In this document: positions 23,784-32,984 of the stretch, piece by piece | How positions within the stretch are numbered: position 1 is the first letter of the stretch | Layout: each line of letters starts with the position of its first letter | NCBI GenBank assembly: GCA_029561345.1 | Contig: JAKQJC010000020.1 | Location: 62,001-126,000, forward strand | DNA: 64,000 bases | DNA from: Chloroflexota bacterium | Lineage (GTDB): Bacteria; Chloroflexota; Anaerolineae; Anaerolineales; Anaerolineaceae | Reading direction: 5' to 3' | Made by a program: the position numbers and the translations under genes | The notes under the pieces: model-generated | The model's database searches: none | What the model was told of the DNA's origin: nothing | What the model saw: the letters and a program-made list of their open reading frames with translations, nothing else

Positions 23784-25127
23784 CTAAACTCCTCTCAACC
23801 GCGGGTTGAAGACGCGGTCAAGCGCAAAGCCCAGCAGGGCAAAAGCCAGCCCTGTGATCATCAGCAGCACGGCCGGTTCCAGCACCCAGTAATACAGGCC
23901 CTGGTAAGGCGCGCCGTTGGCCTGGGCGTCGTTGATCACCTTGCCCCAGGTGGGCAAAATCGGGTCGCCCAACCCCAGCACCGCCAGCGAAGCTTCGATG
24001 AACACGTAAGTGGGGATGAGGGTGACCAGCTGCGGCACCAGCATGGGAATGATGCGCGGGGTGAGATACTGGAAGATGATGCGGGCATCGCTGGCCCCAT
24101 AAGAGCGGGCCGCCTCGATATAGGGGGACTCTTTCACCTGCATGAACACCGCACGGTAGGTTTTGATGGCCCCGCCAAAAATGTTCAGCAGAATGGTGGC
24201 CCCCAGCATCAGCCAGATGGAGCGCGAATAGAAGGTGCCGATCATGATGAGGATGGGTAAAAAGGGCAGCACCAGGTTCAGCTCGGTCACCCGTTGAATG
24301 GCCTCATCCACCCAGCCGCCAAACCACACGCCAAAGGCGGAGATGATCATGGAAGTGAGGGTTGTGCCGAGGGCCGCCAGCAGGCCAAAGGCCAGGGCAA
24401 TGGGCGTGCCCCACAGCAGGGCAATGCCCAGGTCGCGGCGCAGGTGATCGGTGCCGGCCCAGCCGTAAAGCTGGCCGTGCAGCACCAGTTCGGTATCCAC
24501 GGTGGAATCCTTCTCAAAGGTGCTGGTGGTGATGACAAGCTGGTACGTGCCTTTGAGCGGAGTGGGTTCAGCCGCATTGGGATCGCTGAACAGGGCTTCC
24601 ACCGGCTCTTTGCCTTTCATCAGACGTTTGAATTTCTCGTCCTGGGCAAAGCGGTAAGCCTGGTCAGCCCGAAGCGACATGGTGGTGACGTTGATGGTGC
24701 GGCCGTCAGGGGTCAGCCAGGTGATGGCGGTGAAGGGCTGCTTGGCGCCGAATTTGGCGGTGAAATAGAGGGCCAGTTCCTGTGGAAATTCATCATACTG
24801 GAAATCAAAGGTGTAGGTATCCACAATTTCGGAGCTGCCCTGCGCATCCGTGGTGACGGTGCGAGCCGACTGGTTGCTGGCGCTGCTCATGGCAAAGGAA
24901 ACCGGCAGCTTTTTGGCGCTGAAGACGTTGAACCAGGCGGGCGGGGCCTGGCGCGGGTTCTGATACCACACGCTTTCGCCGCCGCGCCACAGGCGCACTG
25001 CTTCATCATATGGGATGGCAAACATGGTATAAACGGAGATGCCCAGCAAAATGACGACGATCACCATGCCAAAGGCCGCCGAAGGGTATCTTAATAATTC
25101 AGCAAAATTTTTCTTAATCGTGTTCAT
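23784..25127 (-). CDS. OppC/DppC-type permease with a large outer insertion
   Basis: A 447-residue permease. The first helix (about residues 15-40) is followed by roughly 160 residues of soluble sequence (PVSFAMSSASNQSARTVTTD; DTYTFDFQYDEFPQELALYF) before the remaining helices, so an extra folded domain sits outside the membrane between TM1 and TM2. The conserved cytoplasmic EAA loop is YIEAARSYGASDARIIFQYL. The usual OppC is about 300 residues, so the insertion is notable. I chose ATG 25127; a GTG at 25139 overlaps the previous stop and is possible. Confidence 0.88.
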   Translation of the reverse strand: MNTIKKNFAELLRYPSAAFGMVIVVILLGISVYTMFAIPYDEAVRLWRGGESVWYQNPRQAPPAWFNVFSAKKLPVSFAMSSASNQSARTVTTDAQGSSEIVDTYTFDFQYDEFPQELALYFTAKFGAKQPFTAITWLTPDGRTINVTTMSLRADQAYRFAQDEKFKRLMKGKEPVEALFSDPNAAEPTPLKGTYQLVITTSTFEKDSTVDTELVLHGQLYGWAGTDHLRRDLGIALLWGTPIALAFGLLAALGTTLTSMIISAFGVWFGGWVDEAIQRVTELNLVLPFLPILIMIGTFYSRSIWLMLGATILLNIFGGAIKTYRAVFMQVKESPYIEAARSYGASDARIIFQYLTPRIIPMLVPQLVTLIPTYVFIEASLAVLGLGDPILPTWGKVINDAQANGAPYQGLYYWVLEPAVLLMITGLAFALLGFALDRVFNPRLRGV

Positions 25128-25135
25128 GCCTGACC

Positions 25136-26260
25136 TCACTGACTCACCCGCACGCGGGGATCCACCAGGGCGTAGACGAAATCGAGCAGGAAGACGGTGA
25201 TGGCCAGCAGGTAGGCGAAGATCACGGTCTGACCGACAATCACCGGCGTATCAAAGAACTGGATGGCCTGGTAAAAGGCTCTTCCCAGCCCGGGCCAGTT
25301 GAAAACCGTCTCAAGGATCGGGTAACCCGTCCAGATGCCGATCAGCATCAGGGCCAGCGAGGTGATGATGGTGGGCAGGGTGGGGCGCAGCACGTAGTTG
25401 CGTTCCACATCCTGCGAGGTGAGCCCCTTGGCCTTGGCCATTTCCACATAGTCCTCGCTGGAGTAGATGAGGAAAAAGGTGCGCCACGAGTAGATGTTGA
25501 GGAAAATGGAGTTCAACGCCACCGCCATCACCGGCAGCACCATGTGGCGCAGCAGGCTGAGGGAGTAATCCCACAGGTTATTCGGCACCGGCGCATCCAC
25601 CATGCCGTCGAAGGGCAAAATGCGCAGCGAGGCGGCAAAAATGAGGATCAGGAAGATGCCGAAGAACCAGGCGGGCGCGGTGGAAACCGGCGCCAGGGTG
25701 ACAAACACCTTGTCCAGCCAGCTTCCATAGCGGCGCGAAAGATAAAGGGCAACAAACAATTCGGCAAAGAATAAGAGCAGATTGGAACTGCCAAACAGCA
25801 GCAGGGTGGGTGGCAGGCGTTCAAGAATGATGGCCTGCACCTGGCGCGACCCGCTGTCGCTGGTCATTTTAAGCGCCCGCCCCAGGTTCAACGTCATGGC
25901 ATTCTGCATAAATTCAAAGGTGCGCACCATGAAGGGACGGTTAAGCCCCTGGGCTTCAGCCTGAATGGCAATTTCCGCATCCAGCCTTTTCTGCCGCTCT
26001 TCGGCGCTGAGGGCATTATAGGCGGGGTTGCCGCGCAGTCCCATGGCCACGCTTTCCTGAATATCGCCCATGCGGATGCGGTCCACATATCCGCCCATGT
26101 TGGCGATCATCACGGTGAGGAACACCCCTGCCACCACCGTGATAAACAGGGTCAACAGGCGGATGAGGGCGTAACGCACAATCCGCCAGACCGCGCTGCT
26201 GTTTTTCTTTTTTACCTGAACATTGGCATTCATATCTGGAGCCTGAGCTACCGCTGCCAT
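25136..26260 (-). CDS. OppB/DppB-type permease
   Basis: A 374-residue polytopic permease with the BPD_transp_1 pattern. A cytoplasmic N-terminal tail of about 30 residues precedes TM1 (YALIRLLTLFITVVAGVFLT). The EAA loop is DYVEMAKAKGLTSQDVERNY. ATG 26260 has GAGGTG six bases upstream; the longer frame to 26413 runs into the preceding gene and is not credible. It pairs with the OppC-like subunit to form the channel. Confidence 0.9.
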   Translation of the reverse strand: MAAVAQAPDMNANVQVKKKNSSAVWRIVRYALIRLLTLFITVVAGVFLTVMIANMGGYVDRIRMGDIQESVAMGLRGNPAYNALSAEERQKRLDAEIAIQAEAQGLNRPFMVRTFEFMQNAMTLNLGRALKMTSDSGSRQVQAIILERLPPTLLLFGSSNLLLFFAELFVALYLSRRYGSWLDKVFVTLAPVSTAPAWFFGIFLILIFAASLRILPFDGMVDAPVPNNLWDYSLSLLRHMVLPVMAVALNSIFLNIYSWRTFFLIYSSEDYVEMAKAKGLTSQDVERNYVLRPTLPTIITSLALMLIGIWTGYPILETVFNWPGLGRAFYQAIQFFDTPVIVGQTVIFAYLLAITVFLLDFVYALVDPRVRVSQ

Positions 26261-26277
26261 TGGGTCACCTCTCTTTG

Positions 26278-26319
26278 AAAAAATGGGCCTGCCAGAAGCC
26301 CCATTCCCCTGGCAGGCCC
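26278..26319 (-). terminator. Hairpin with T-run between the binding-protein gene and the permeases
   Basis: On the minus strand GGGCCTGCCAG pairs with CTGGCAGGCCC (11 bp), and ATTTTTT follows. It sits in the 76-base gap just before the OppB ribosome site, so it probably acts as a partial terminator that lowers permease expression relative to the binding protein. Confidence 0.75.
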
Positions 26320-26336
26320 TGAACCTTGGCCGCAGC

Positions 26337-28934
26337 TTATTGGGCTGCCACCACGAATTCGTATGAAGAGAACACGGGCATGGCCACCGCTTTGGAGGTC
26401 GCAATGAACTCAATGCGGTTTGCGCCAGCGGCCAGTTTCTTGGTGTCTTCGGCGCTCAGCACGGCCTGATACTGGCCTTCGGAGACCGCGTTGGCAAAGC
26501 CGTTCATCACCAGGCTGCCGGCGGCGTCATAGACCAGGAAGAACACGCTGTCCACCTTGTCAGCCGGGTAGGGCGCATTGTTGTAGGTCAAAACGGCGTC
26601 AAACTTGGCTTCCTGTCCGGCGGTCACCTTGGCGGGGCCGGTGGTGTCGAGGGTGATGAACATGGCATCGCCAAACCCGGACCACTTGTCGGCGGGATCG
26701 GGGAAATCGGGGTTGCGCTGCATGACCACCGAGCCTTCCACCGAGTTGACCTGTTCAAGGTAGAAGAGGCCGGTGCCGATCCAGAAGTGACCCTTGGTGG
26801 TGAACCAGTTGCGCAGGTTGGCGTAACGGGTCTTGGCCTCATCAGCGGTGATGAATTTGCTGAGGGTGGGCGCATAGGGAATGTTGTTTTCTTCAATGGC
26901 CTTGTCGAGGTTCTTCTTCAGGATGGCCAGGCTGGGGCCGTCGATATAGTGCAGCCATTCCACGCCCAGTTCGGTAGATTTGCTCGCCGAAAAGGCGGCT
27001 TCTTTGTTAATTTCAGCCATCAGGCCGATATTGAAGGAGTGCCAGGCCACAGGGCCGGTGTTGGTGATGGGCCACCAGCGGTTGGTGAAGTAGTTGCCAA
27101 CCTGGTTTTCCGCATCCAGATCCACCTGGTCTTCGTAGGTTTCAATGACCAGCGGGTTGGTGGAGACGATGCGCACGCCCTTGAAGTGCTGCATCAGGGC
27201 TTCCAGGGTCGAAGCCTGCGATTCATCGTAAGCGGGGCTGTCGGGGTTGCCCAGGTCAAAGGTCTGGACCATATAGGTGACGAAGTCGCCCATGCTCAAC
27301 GAGCTGCCGTCGTGCCACTTGATGTTCCACAGGTCAGCCGGGTAGGTGACGGTGATCTTGGAGCGGGCGGTCATGCCGTCGGGCCATTTCTGGGCGGCAG
27401 TGATGAATTCCTGCTTTTTGGCGTCCCAATCCACCCAGGTATCGGCGGGAACGTCGATCTTGTCGACAAATTCCAGAGAAACCCAGTCGAGGGTCTTGTC
27501 AATGGGCAGACCCTTCACCACCTGCACATCAGCTTTTTCAATGCGCTGGGGCAGGTTGAGGCCGGTATAAGGATCGGTGAGGGCGGCGTCATCCATCGTG
27601 CCGCGGATGAGCATCAGTTCCTGAATCCAGTTCTGGCCGGCGATGGGGTTCCACGGGCCGGTGAGGATGCCGGAATTGGCGCTGCGCACCACGCCGCCTT
27701 CCTGACCCTTCCAGCGGATGGTGTAAGGCCAGAGGGCCGAGCCGCCCACACCAGAGCTGAGGTCAGAAGCCACTTCCAGGTTGGCTTTGCGGGGGAAGAA
27801 GCTGTAGGTGGAAAGCACCTGAATGTACTGCGAGTTTTCCAGCCCCAGAACCAGGGCTTTGGCAAACAGCTCGCGGCGTTCTTCCATGCTGGAATAGTTG
27901 TTGTTCAACAGATCCTGCGCCACCTGCAGTAATTCAGGGGAAGGATTGAAGGCTTCTTCCGCCGTGGTGGAAGCCGTCAGGGAGGTGTAGGTTTCAGCGA
28001 AGGCTGAAGCGTCGTTGCGGCGCATCACAGGATAGTAGTTGCCGCCGGTGTAGAAGTGCCACTGGCCTTCGGTGGGATCGCTCTGCTGCCAGATGGGGGC
28101 CAGCTCGGTGCGGGTGCGCACCTGGCGGTCCACGGTGAAGCCGATGGCTTCGAGCTGATCGCTGAAGTAATTGCCAATTTCCTGGCGTTCATCTTCCGAG
28201 CGGATAAGACCAATGAGCACCACGGGCTTGCCGTTGAAGGTCCATTTGCCGTCTGCGCTCAGGGTGGCGCCCATGGCTTCCATTTCGGTCTTGACCACCG
28301 AGCGGGCCTTTTCCAGATTATAGGCATATTTGGCTTCCAGCGGGCGAATCAGGTCCGCGTAGCGGGCATAATCGGGGAAGGCGGTATTGAGAATGACGTA
28401 CTTGGCCATGCCCATGCCGCCTACGGTTTCCTGCACCAGGTAATCGCGGTCAATCATCCAGTTCATGGCTTCGCGAATTTTCTGGTTCTGGAAAGGATTC
28501 AGCCGGCCGTCCTTGAAGGTGGGGCCGGAGGGGTTGAGGAGCATGCTGTCCCATGAGCCGTAAGAGAAGCGGTAATCCAGGTTGGCATCCGCATCCACGG
28601 TTTTCTTCACATCAGGATCTTCCACCAGATAGGCGTAAAGATCGAGGGCGTCGGCCTGGAGTTGCGCCACCGCATTGGCCGATTGATCAATGGAGGTGAA
28701 GACCATGGTATCCACCCAGGCGCCGCGGCGTACCACAGCCGCAGGGGTGGGGGTGACTTGAACCTGAACCACCTGGGTCTCTTTCACCACCTGCACGTCG
28801 GTCACGATCTGGGTTTCTTTGACCACCTGGGTCTCTTTAACCGTGACAGTTTTCACCACTTCCTGCTGGCAGGCCGCCAGCAGCAGGCTGACGATGATCA
28901 GCACAGCCAGAACAGAATTCAATCTTGCTTTCAT
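26337..28934 (-). CDS. Large SBP_bac_5-type ABC substrate-binding lipoprotein
   Basis: An 865-residue lipoprotein. The signal MKARLNSVLAVLI... ends in the lipobox LLLAAC (Cys22). Residues 24-65 form a stalk built of repeated VKETQVV-like units, then TPTPAAV. The rest resembles family 5 solute-binding proteins (peptide/nickel type): AVAQLQADALDLYAYLV, KIREAMNWMIDRDYLVQ and the later IKWHDGSSLSMGDFVTYM. It is about 300 residues longer than the common 500-600, with a C-terminal beta-rich region (AKVTAGQEAKFDAVLTYN) that may be a separate Ig-like module. AAGGAGAAGAA lies directly before the ATG. It heads the operon and captures the substrate outside the membrane. Confidence 0.92.
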   Translation of the reverse strand: MKARLNSVLAVLIIVSLLLAACQQEVVKTVTVKETQVVKETQIVTDVQVVKETQVVQVQVTPTPAAVVRRGAWVDTMVFTSIDQSANAVAQLQADALDLYAYLVEDPDVKKTVDADANLDYRFSYGSWDSMLLNPSGPTFKDGRLNPFQNQKIREAMNWMIDRDYLVQETVGGMGMAKYVILNTAFPDYARYADLIRPLEAKYAYNLEKARSVVKTEMEAMGATLSADGKWTFNGKPVVLIGLIRSEDERQEIGNYFSDQLEAIGFTVDRQVRTRTELAPIWQQSDPTEGQWHFYTGGNYYPVMRRNDASAFAETYTSLTASTTAEEAFNPSPELLQVAQDLLNNNYSSMEERRELFAKALVLGLENSQYIQVLSTYSFFPRKANLEVASDLSSGVGGSALWPYTIRWKGQEGGVVRSANSGILTGPWNPIAGQNWIQELMLIRGTMDDAALTDPYTGLNLPQRIEKADVQVVKGLPIDKTLDWVSLEFVDKIDVPADTWVDWDAKKQEFITAAQKWPDGMTARSKITVTYPADLWNIKWHDGSSLSMGDFVTYMVQTFDLGNPDSPAYDESQASTLEALMQHFKGVRIVSTNPLVIETYEDQVDLDAENQVGNYFTNRWWPITNTGPVAWHSFNIGLMAEINKEAAFSASKSTELGVEWLHYIDGPSLAILKKNLDKAIEENNIPYAPTLSKFITADEAKTRYANLRNWFTTKGHFWIGTGLFYLEQVNSVEGSVVMQRNPDFPDPADKWSGFGDAMFITLDTTGPAKVTAGQEAKFDAVLTYNNAPYPADKVDSVFFLVYDAAGSLVMNGFANAVSEGQYQAVLSAEDTKKLAAGANRIEFIATSKAVAMPVFSSYEFVVAAQ

Positions 28935-29080
28935 TTCTTCTCCTTGAACAAAAATTGGGTTAGGATGCGATCAAAAGGGGCGGGTATAAGCATTGAAACT
29001 GGTAGCAACCTCCTTATATGATGCAAATTGAGAAATGGGTGCCCCGGCAGCGATAACAGACCGGCGTCTCGAATAATGTG
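28935..29080. other. Intergenic region upstream of the ABC operon
   Basis: Non-coding. It should contain the minus-strand promoter of the transporter operon, but I could not assign a -35/-10 pair with confidence. Confidence 0.4.
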
Positions 29081-29081
29081 T

Positions 29082-29135
29082 CTGGCGGGCGCCCTGGAAG
29101 CCGCAGGTCTCCCAGGGCGCCGTTCGCCAGTTTTT
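29082..29135 (+). other. Long hairpin followed by T5
   Basis: CTGGCGGGCGCCCTGG at 29082-29097 pairs with CCAGGGCGCC at 29112-29121 and, after a three-base bulge, with CGCCAG at 29125-29130. TTTTT follows at 29131-29135. It looks like a strong terminator on the plus strand, but no plus-strand gene lies upstream. A second hairpin (GGTTGAAG 29149-29156 with CTTCAACC 29166-29173) follows. Confidence 0.6.
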
Positions 29136-29226
29136 GCGGGTTAGACCTGGTTGAAGCCGCAGATTCTTCAACCAAACCCGCCCCTCATCAGCGCTTTTTT
29201 ATTCACTTTCTGGAGGAGAACAAAAA

Positions 29227-29295
29227 ATGGAGATTCGGGATGCCGGTCTGCCATCGCTCTGGCCTGGCACATTGACTATAACGTCCATGATTTAA
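29227..29295 (+). CDS. Possible 22-residue small ORF with strong ribosome site
   Basis: GGAGGAGA at 29212-29219 lies eight bases before ATG 29227; the frame encodes MEIRDAGLPSLWPGTLTITS and two more residues, then stops at 29293-29295. It lies between hairpins in a long non-coding region. It could be a leader peptide or chance. I recognise no similarity. Confidence 0.25.
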   Translation: MEIRDAGLPSLWPGTLTITSMI

Positions 29296-29409
29296 AAAAA
29301 CACGAGCCTGCAAAAGGGTTTATTCTCCCCGCCAGGGATGGTTCTGCCTGCGGTCCTCTGGTTGCGTCAGGCCATTCTAAAAAGTTGCCGCAATCTTGCC
29401 ATTCCCCCC

Positions 29410-29477
29410 TTCCGGGGTAGGTGTGCGGGTGCAATTAAAACCCTACTCCGGTAGGGGGAAATACCTTCCAGCGGTAG
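29410..29477 (+). promoter_or_regulatory. Three related motifs upstream of the sensor kinase, possible activator sites
   Basis: Three elements share TCC and GGTAG: 29411-29420, 29447-29454 and 29467-29477. The middle one is within a perfect palindrome CCCTACTCCGGTAGGG (29441-29456). They end about 24 bases before a TATACT -10-like box at 29501-29506 that has no good -35, a layout seen at activator-dependent promoters. The protein involved is unknown. Confidence 0.45.
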
Positions 29478-29500
29478 AGTGCAGCGCAGATGAAATGCGC

Positions 29501-29756
29501 TATACTGTTTTTGCGCGCTTAATGCGCCTGATTGAATTTTTTCCGGCATGTTTGGAATGGTTCATCCTCCAGCGCCTTCCCTTCTCACAGGCCAATAGGG
29601 AAGGGAAGGCCAGGGGTGAACCCCGGAAAACATAAAAGATCGAACCAGCAGGACAGTGTTTCCCGCAGCCTGAGACCCTGACCCATCAGGGTCTTTTACA
29701 AACCCTCCCCTGCCTGAACCAGCCGGAATAATGATCGCAAAAAGAAAGAGTGTGGT
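29501..29756 (+). other. Structured 5' leader of the sensor kinase operon
   Basis: After the -10-like box, three hairpins are visible: GCCTTCCCTTC (29574-29584) with GAAGGGAAGGC (29600-29610); GGGG/CCCC around 29613-29624; and a terminator-like hairpin at 29674-29697. Then comes the ribosome site AAAGAAAGAG. No gene is seen in these 250 bases. Confidence 0.5.
29674..29697 (+). terminator. Terminator or attenuator in the sensor kinase leader
   Basis: GACCCTGA at 29674-29681 pairs with TCAGGGTC at 29686-29693, loop CCCA, followed by TTTT. It lies 60 bases before the kinase start, so it could attenuate the operon or end a short RNA of about 190 nt. Confidence 0.7.
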
Positions 29757-32700
29757 GTGGTGAAAAGATTTTTCCGGATGATTTCACTTGTGGCATTCCT
29801 CGCCAGCCTGCTGGCAGGCTGCTCTGCCGTGCCTGCATCCACCCCCGCGCCTGCGCCCGCCTCCCTTGCTAAAGATCTTCCCGTTAACACCCTGGGGACT
29901 CTCTCTTTTTCACATCTCAATCTTGAAGAGGGCCTTTCGCAAAGTTCGGTGAAATGCATCCTTCAGGATCAGCGCGGTTTCATCTGGCTTGGCACTGAAG
30001 ACGGCCTGAACCGCTATGACGGCTACACTTTCACCGTGTACCGCCCGGAAGCCGGCAGCGACAACAGCCTCAGCGACCGCTGGATTGAAGACATGGTCGA
30101 AGATCAGGACGGCAACCTGTGGCTGGCCACCCGTCTGGGCGGCCTTAACCGTTTCAACCCCGTTACCGGCGTGTTTACCCGCTTCATGCACAACGCGCAA
30201 AACAGCAACAGCGTGGTGGCCAATAACATCAACGCTCTGGCTATAGATCGGCAGGGATTAATCTGGGTGGCCACCGATTCTGGCCTCGACAGCTACAATC
30301 CTAAAACCGAAATCTGGTCTCATTTCAACGATCAGAGCACCTCGGGCGGCCTGTCCAATAATAAAGTTTTTGCGCTGCTGGTGGATGGCCAGGGGCAGCT
30401 TTGGGCCGGCACAGATGGCGGCCTGAACCGTTTTCATCCTGCCAATGCCAGCTTCACCCGTGTGGATGTCTTGAAAGACCTCACCATCACCCAGCTTGCT
30501 GCTGCGGCCGATGGCAGCCTGTGGGTGGGTTCCCGAATGGGCCTCTATCACCTGAATGTGCAGAATGAGGAAGTCATCGCTGAATTTCAGCATGAGGACG
30601 ACAACAACGTAAGCCTCCTGCCAGGGCCGCTGGATGCCCTGCTGGTGGACCACAACGGCGCGGTTTGGGCCGGCACCCGCTACGGCCTGACCCGACTGAT
30701 CCCTGAAAGTGGTTTGATCTCCAATTTCAACTTTAACCCCATGCAGGCCGACAGCCTGAGCAGTAACACCATCTTTTCCATTTATGAAGACCGCAGCGGC
30801 GTGGTGTGGGTGGGCACGTACGGCGGCGGGGTCAACCGCTACACCCGCGGCCAGGATCAGTTTGCGACCTTCCGCAGCAACACAGAAAAATACAGCGGGT
30901 TTTGGGGTGTGCCTTTTGGCATGTTTGCTGATAAGGCAGGCTACCTGTGGTTGGCCTCCAACGGCGGCGGCATCACCCGCATGGACCCGAAAACTGGCGA
31001 AATGACCCATTTCCGCCATGACCCGGAAAATTCCGCTTCTTTAATCACCAATAATGCCTGGTCCGTGTTTGTGGACAGCACCGGCACCCTGTGGGCTGGT
31101 ACTGAATTTGGTCTGGAACGCTGGAATGAAGACAGCCGCCGGTTCACCCATTTTCAGGCCGCCAAAGACGAGAGCGGGCTTTCGCACGATATTGTTTATG
31201 CCATCAGCGAGGATATGGAAGGGCAAATTTGGGTGGGCACGGCCCAGGGATTGAACCGTCTGGACCTTGAAACTCTGAAATTTAAGCGGTTTATTGATCC
31301 GGCCAACCCGGCTGCCACCCTCGACGCGGTGATTGATATTTACAACGACCCGGCGGGCATCGTCTGGGTTGGCACCTTCGATAACGGCGTGTACCGGCTG
31401 GATGCTGAAACTGGCGAATTCACCTACTTTGTCAATGATCCGCAGGATTCCGGATCGTTGAGCAACAATTCCATTCTGGATATCACCCGCGACCGCCGCG
31501 GCACCCTGTGGATCGGCACATCGGGCGGACTCAACCGCTACGATCCGGTCAAAAACAGTTTTCGCGCCTTCACCGAAAAAGAAGGGCTGCCCAACAATGT
31601 GGTTTACGGCATTGAGGAAGACGCTGCCGGTTACCTGTGGCTGAGCACCAACAACGGCATGGCACGTTTCAACCCGCAGACGGAAACAGTGCAAACCTAC
31701 ACCATCAATGACGGTCTGCAGTCCAACGAATTTAATATGGGCGCTCATGCCACCCTGGCCAATGGGGCCATGGCTTTTGGCGGAGTGAAGGGTTTCAATG
31801 TTTTTTACCCGGAAAATATCCGCACGAACAGCTTTGTGCCGCCGGTGGCACTGACCGCCCTGAAACGCGACGGCGAGCCGATTGAGACCACCGCCGCCCC
31901 CGAAGCCCTCAACCAGATCACCCTGGAATATCCCAACAACTCGTTTGAGTTTGAATTCTCGGCCCTCAGCTTTGCCGACCCGAAGCACAACCAGTATGCC
32001 TATATGCTGGAAAACTTTGACACCAAATGGCACGCCGCGAGCACCCTGCGCAGCGGACGTTACACCAACCTGCCCGGCGGCACCTATGTGCTGCATTTGA
32101 AGGCTTCCAATGAAGATGGAGTCTGGAACGAGACGGGAAAATCCATCAAGGTGGTGGTCATCCCGCCCTTCTGGCAGACCGGCTGGTTTTATGCCGCCAG
32201 CGTGCTGGGGCTGGCAGGGATGGTGTTTGGCGTGTTCCGCTTCCGCATGCATGCCGTTGAAGGGCAAAAACGCGAACTGGAACGGCAGGTGGCGGCGCGC
32301 ACGGTGGAAATTCGCCAGCTGTTCGAGCAAAATAAGGAACTGGCCATCATCGAAGAACGCAACCGCCTGGCGCGCGAACTGCACGACAGCGCCAAACAGA
32401 AAGCCTTTGCCGCCATGGCGCAAATTGGCACGGCCAGCGGCATGATGAGCGGCAACCCTCAGCGCGCCAAAGAGCATCTTGGCGAAGCCGAAAACCTGGT
32501 TTCAGATGTCATTCAGGAACTGACCTTCCTGATTCAGGAAATGTATCCCGTGGCTTTGAAGGAAAAAGGCCTGGCAGTTTCCCTGCGCGAATATGCCTTT
32601 GAGTGGGAAAGCCGCAACGATATCGCCGCGGCGGTGGAAATTAAAAACGAACAGCGCCTGCCCCTCGAAATTGAACAGGCCGGTTACCGCATTGTACAGG

Positions 32701-32984
32701 AAGCGCTGGCCAACGTGGCGCGTCACAGCCGCGCCAGCCAGGTGGAGCTGGCCATTCAGTATCACCGCCAGATGCTCGAAATCCGGGTGGCCGATAACGG
32801 CCAGGGCTTTGACTTGAGCCAGAAACCCAAGGGGATGGGCCTGCGCTCCATCGCTGAACGCGCGGAAAGCATCGGCGGCCAGGTGGATATCACCAGCAGG
32901 CCTGGCCAGGGCACCACCATTCACGTCCTGATCCCTTTCAAGCAATTCGATAAACCTGTTTTCGCACTGGAGCGACTAAAATGA
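29757..32984 (+). CDS. Lipoprotein Reg_prop/Y_Y_Y sensor histidine kinase (HisKA_3)
   Basis: A 1075-residue sensor. The signal MVKRFFRMISLVAFLASLLAGC has a lipobox (Cys22), followed by a Pro/Ala spacer. Residues 45-690 hold about 13-14 two-component propeller repeats such as FIWLGTEDGLNRYDG and LWAGTDGGLNRFHP, forming one or two beta-propellers. A Y_Y_Y domain follows (LEYPNNSFEFEFSALSF), then one transmembrane helix (about 805-825), a coiled region, and a HisKA_3 domain with His876 in ARELHDSAKQ. The HATPase_c domain has QEALANVARHSRASQ, ADNGQGFD and GMGLRSIAERAE. It probably senses an extracellular compound and phosphorylates the adjacent regulator. Start is GTG 29757 or GTG 29760, after AAGAAAGAG. 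Confidence 0.92.
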   Translation: MVKRFFRMISLVAFLASLLAGCSAVPASTPAPAPASLAKDLPVNTLGTLSFSHLNLEEGLSQSSVKCILQDQRGFIWLGTEDGLNRYDGYTFTVYRPEAGSDNSLSDRWIEDMVEDQDGNLWLATRLGGLNRFNPVTGVFTRFMHNAQNSNSVVANNINALAIDRQGLIWVATDSGLDSYNPKTEIWSHFNDQSTSGGLSNNKVFALLVDGQGQLWAGTDGGLNRFHPANASFTRVDVLKDLTITQLAAAADGSLWVGSRMGLYHLNVQNEEVIAEFQHEDDNNVSLLPGPLDALLVDHNGAVWAGTRYGLTRLIPESGLISNFNFNPMQADSLSSNTIFSIYEDRSGVVWVGTYGGGVNRYTRGQDQFATFRSNTEKYSGFWGVPFGMFADKAGYLWLASNGGGITRMDPKTGEMTHFRHDPENSASLITNNAWSVFVDSTGTLWAGTEFGLERWNEDSRRFTHFQAAKDESGLSHDIVYAISEDMEGQIWVGTAQGLNRLDLETLKFKRFIDPANPAATLDAVIDIYNDPAGIVWVGTFDNGVYRLDAETGEFTYFVNDPQDSGSLSNNSILDITRDRRGTLWIGTSGGLNRYDPVKNSFRAFTEKEGLPNNVVYGIEEDAAGYLWLSTNNGMARFNPQTETVQTYTINDGLQSNEFNMGAHATLANGAMAFGGVKGFNVFYPENIRTNSFVPPVALTALKRDGEPIETTAAPEALNQITLEYPNNSFEFEFSALSFADPKHNQYAYMLENFDTKWHAASTLRSGRYTNLPGGTYVLHLKASNEDGVWNETGKSIKVVVIPPFWQTGWFYAASVLGLAGMVFGVFRFRMHAVEGQKRELERQVAARTVEIRQLFEQNKELAIIEERNRLARELHDSAKQKAFAAMAQIGTASGMMSGNPQRAKEHLGEAENLVSDVIQELTFLIQEMYPVALKEKGLAVSLREYAFEWESRNDIAAAVEIKNEQRLPLEIEQAGYRIVQEALANVARHSRASQVELAIQYHRQMLEIRVADNGQGFDLSQKPKGMGLRSIAERAESIGGQVDITSRPGQGTTIHVLIPFKQFDKPVFALERLK

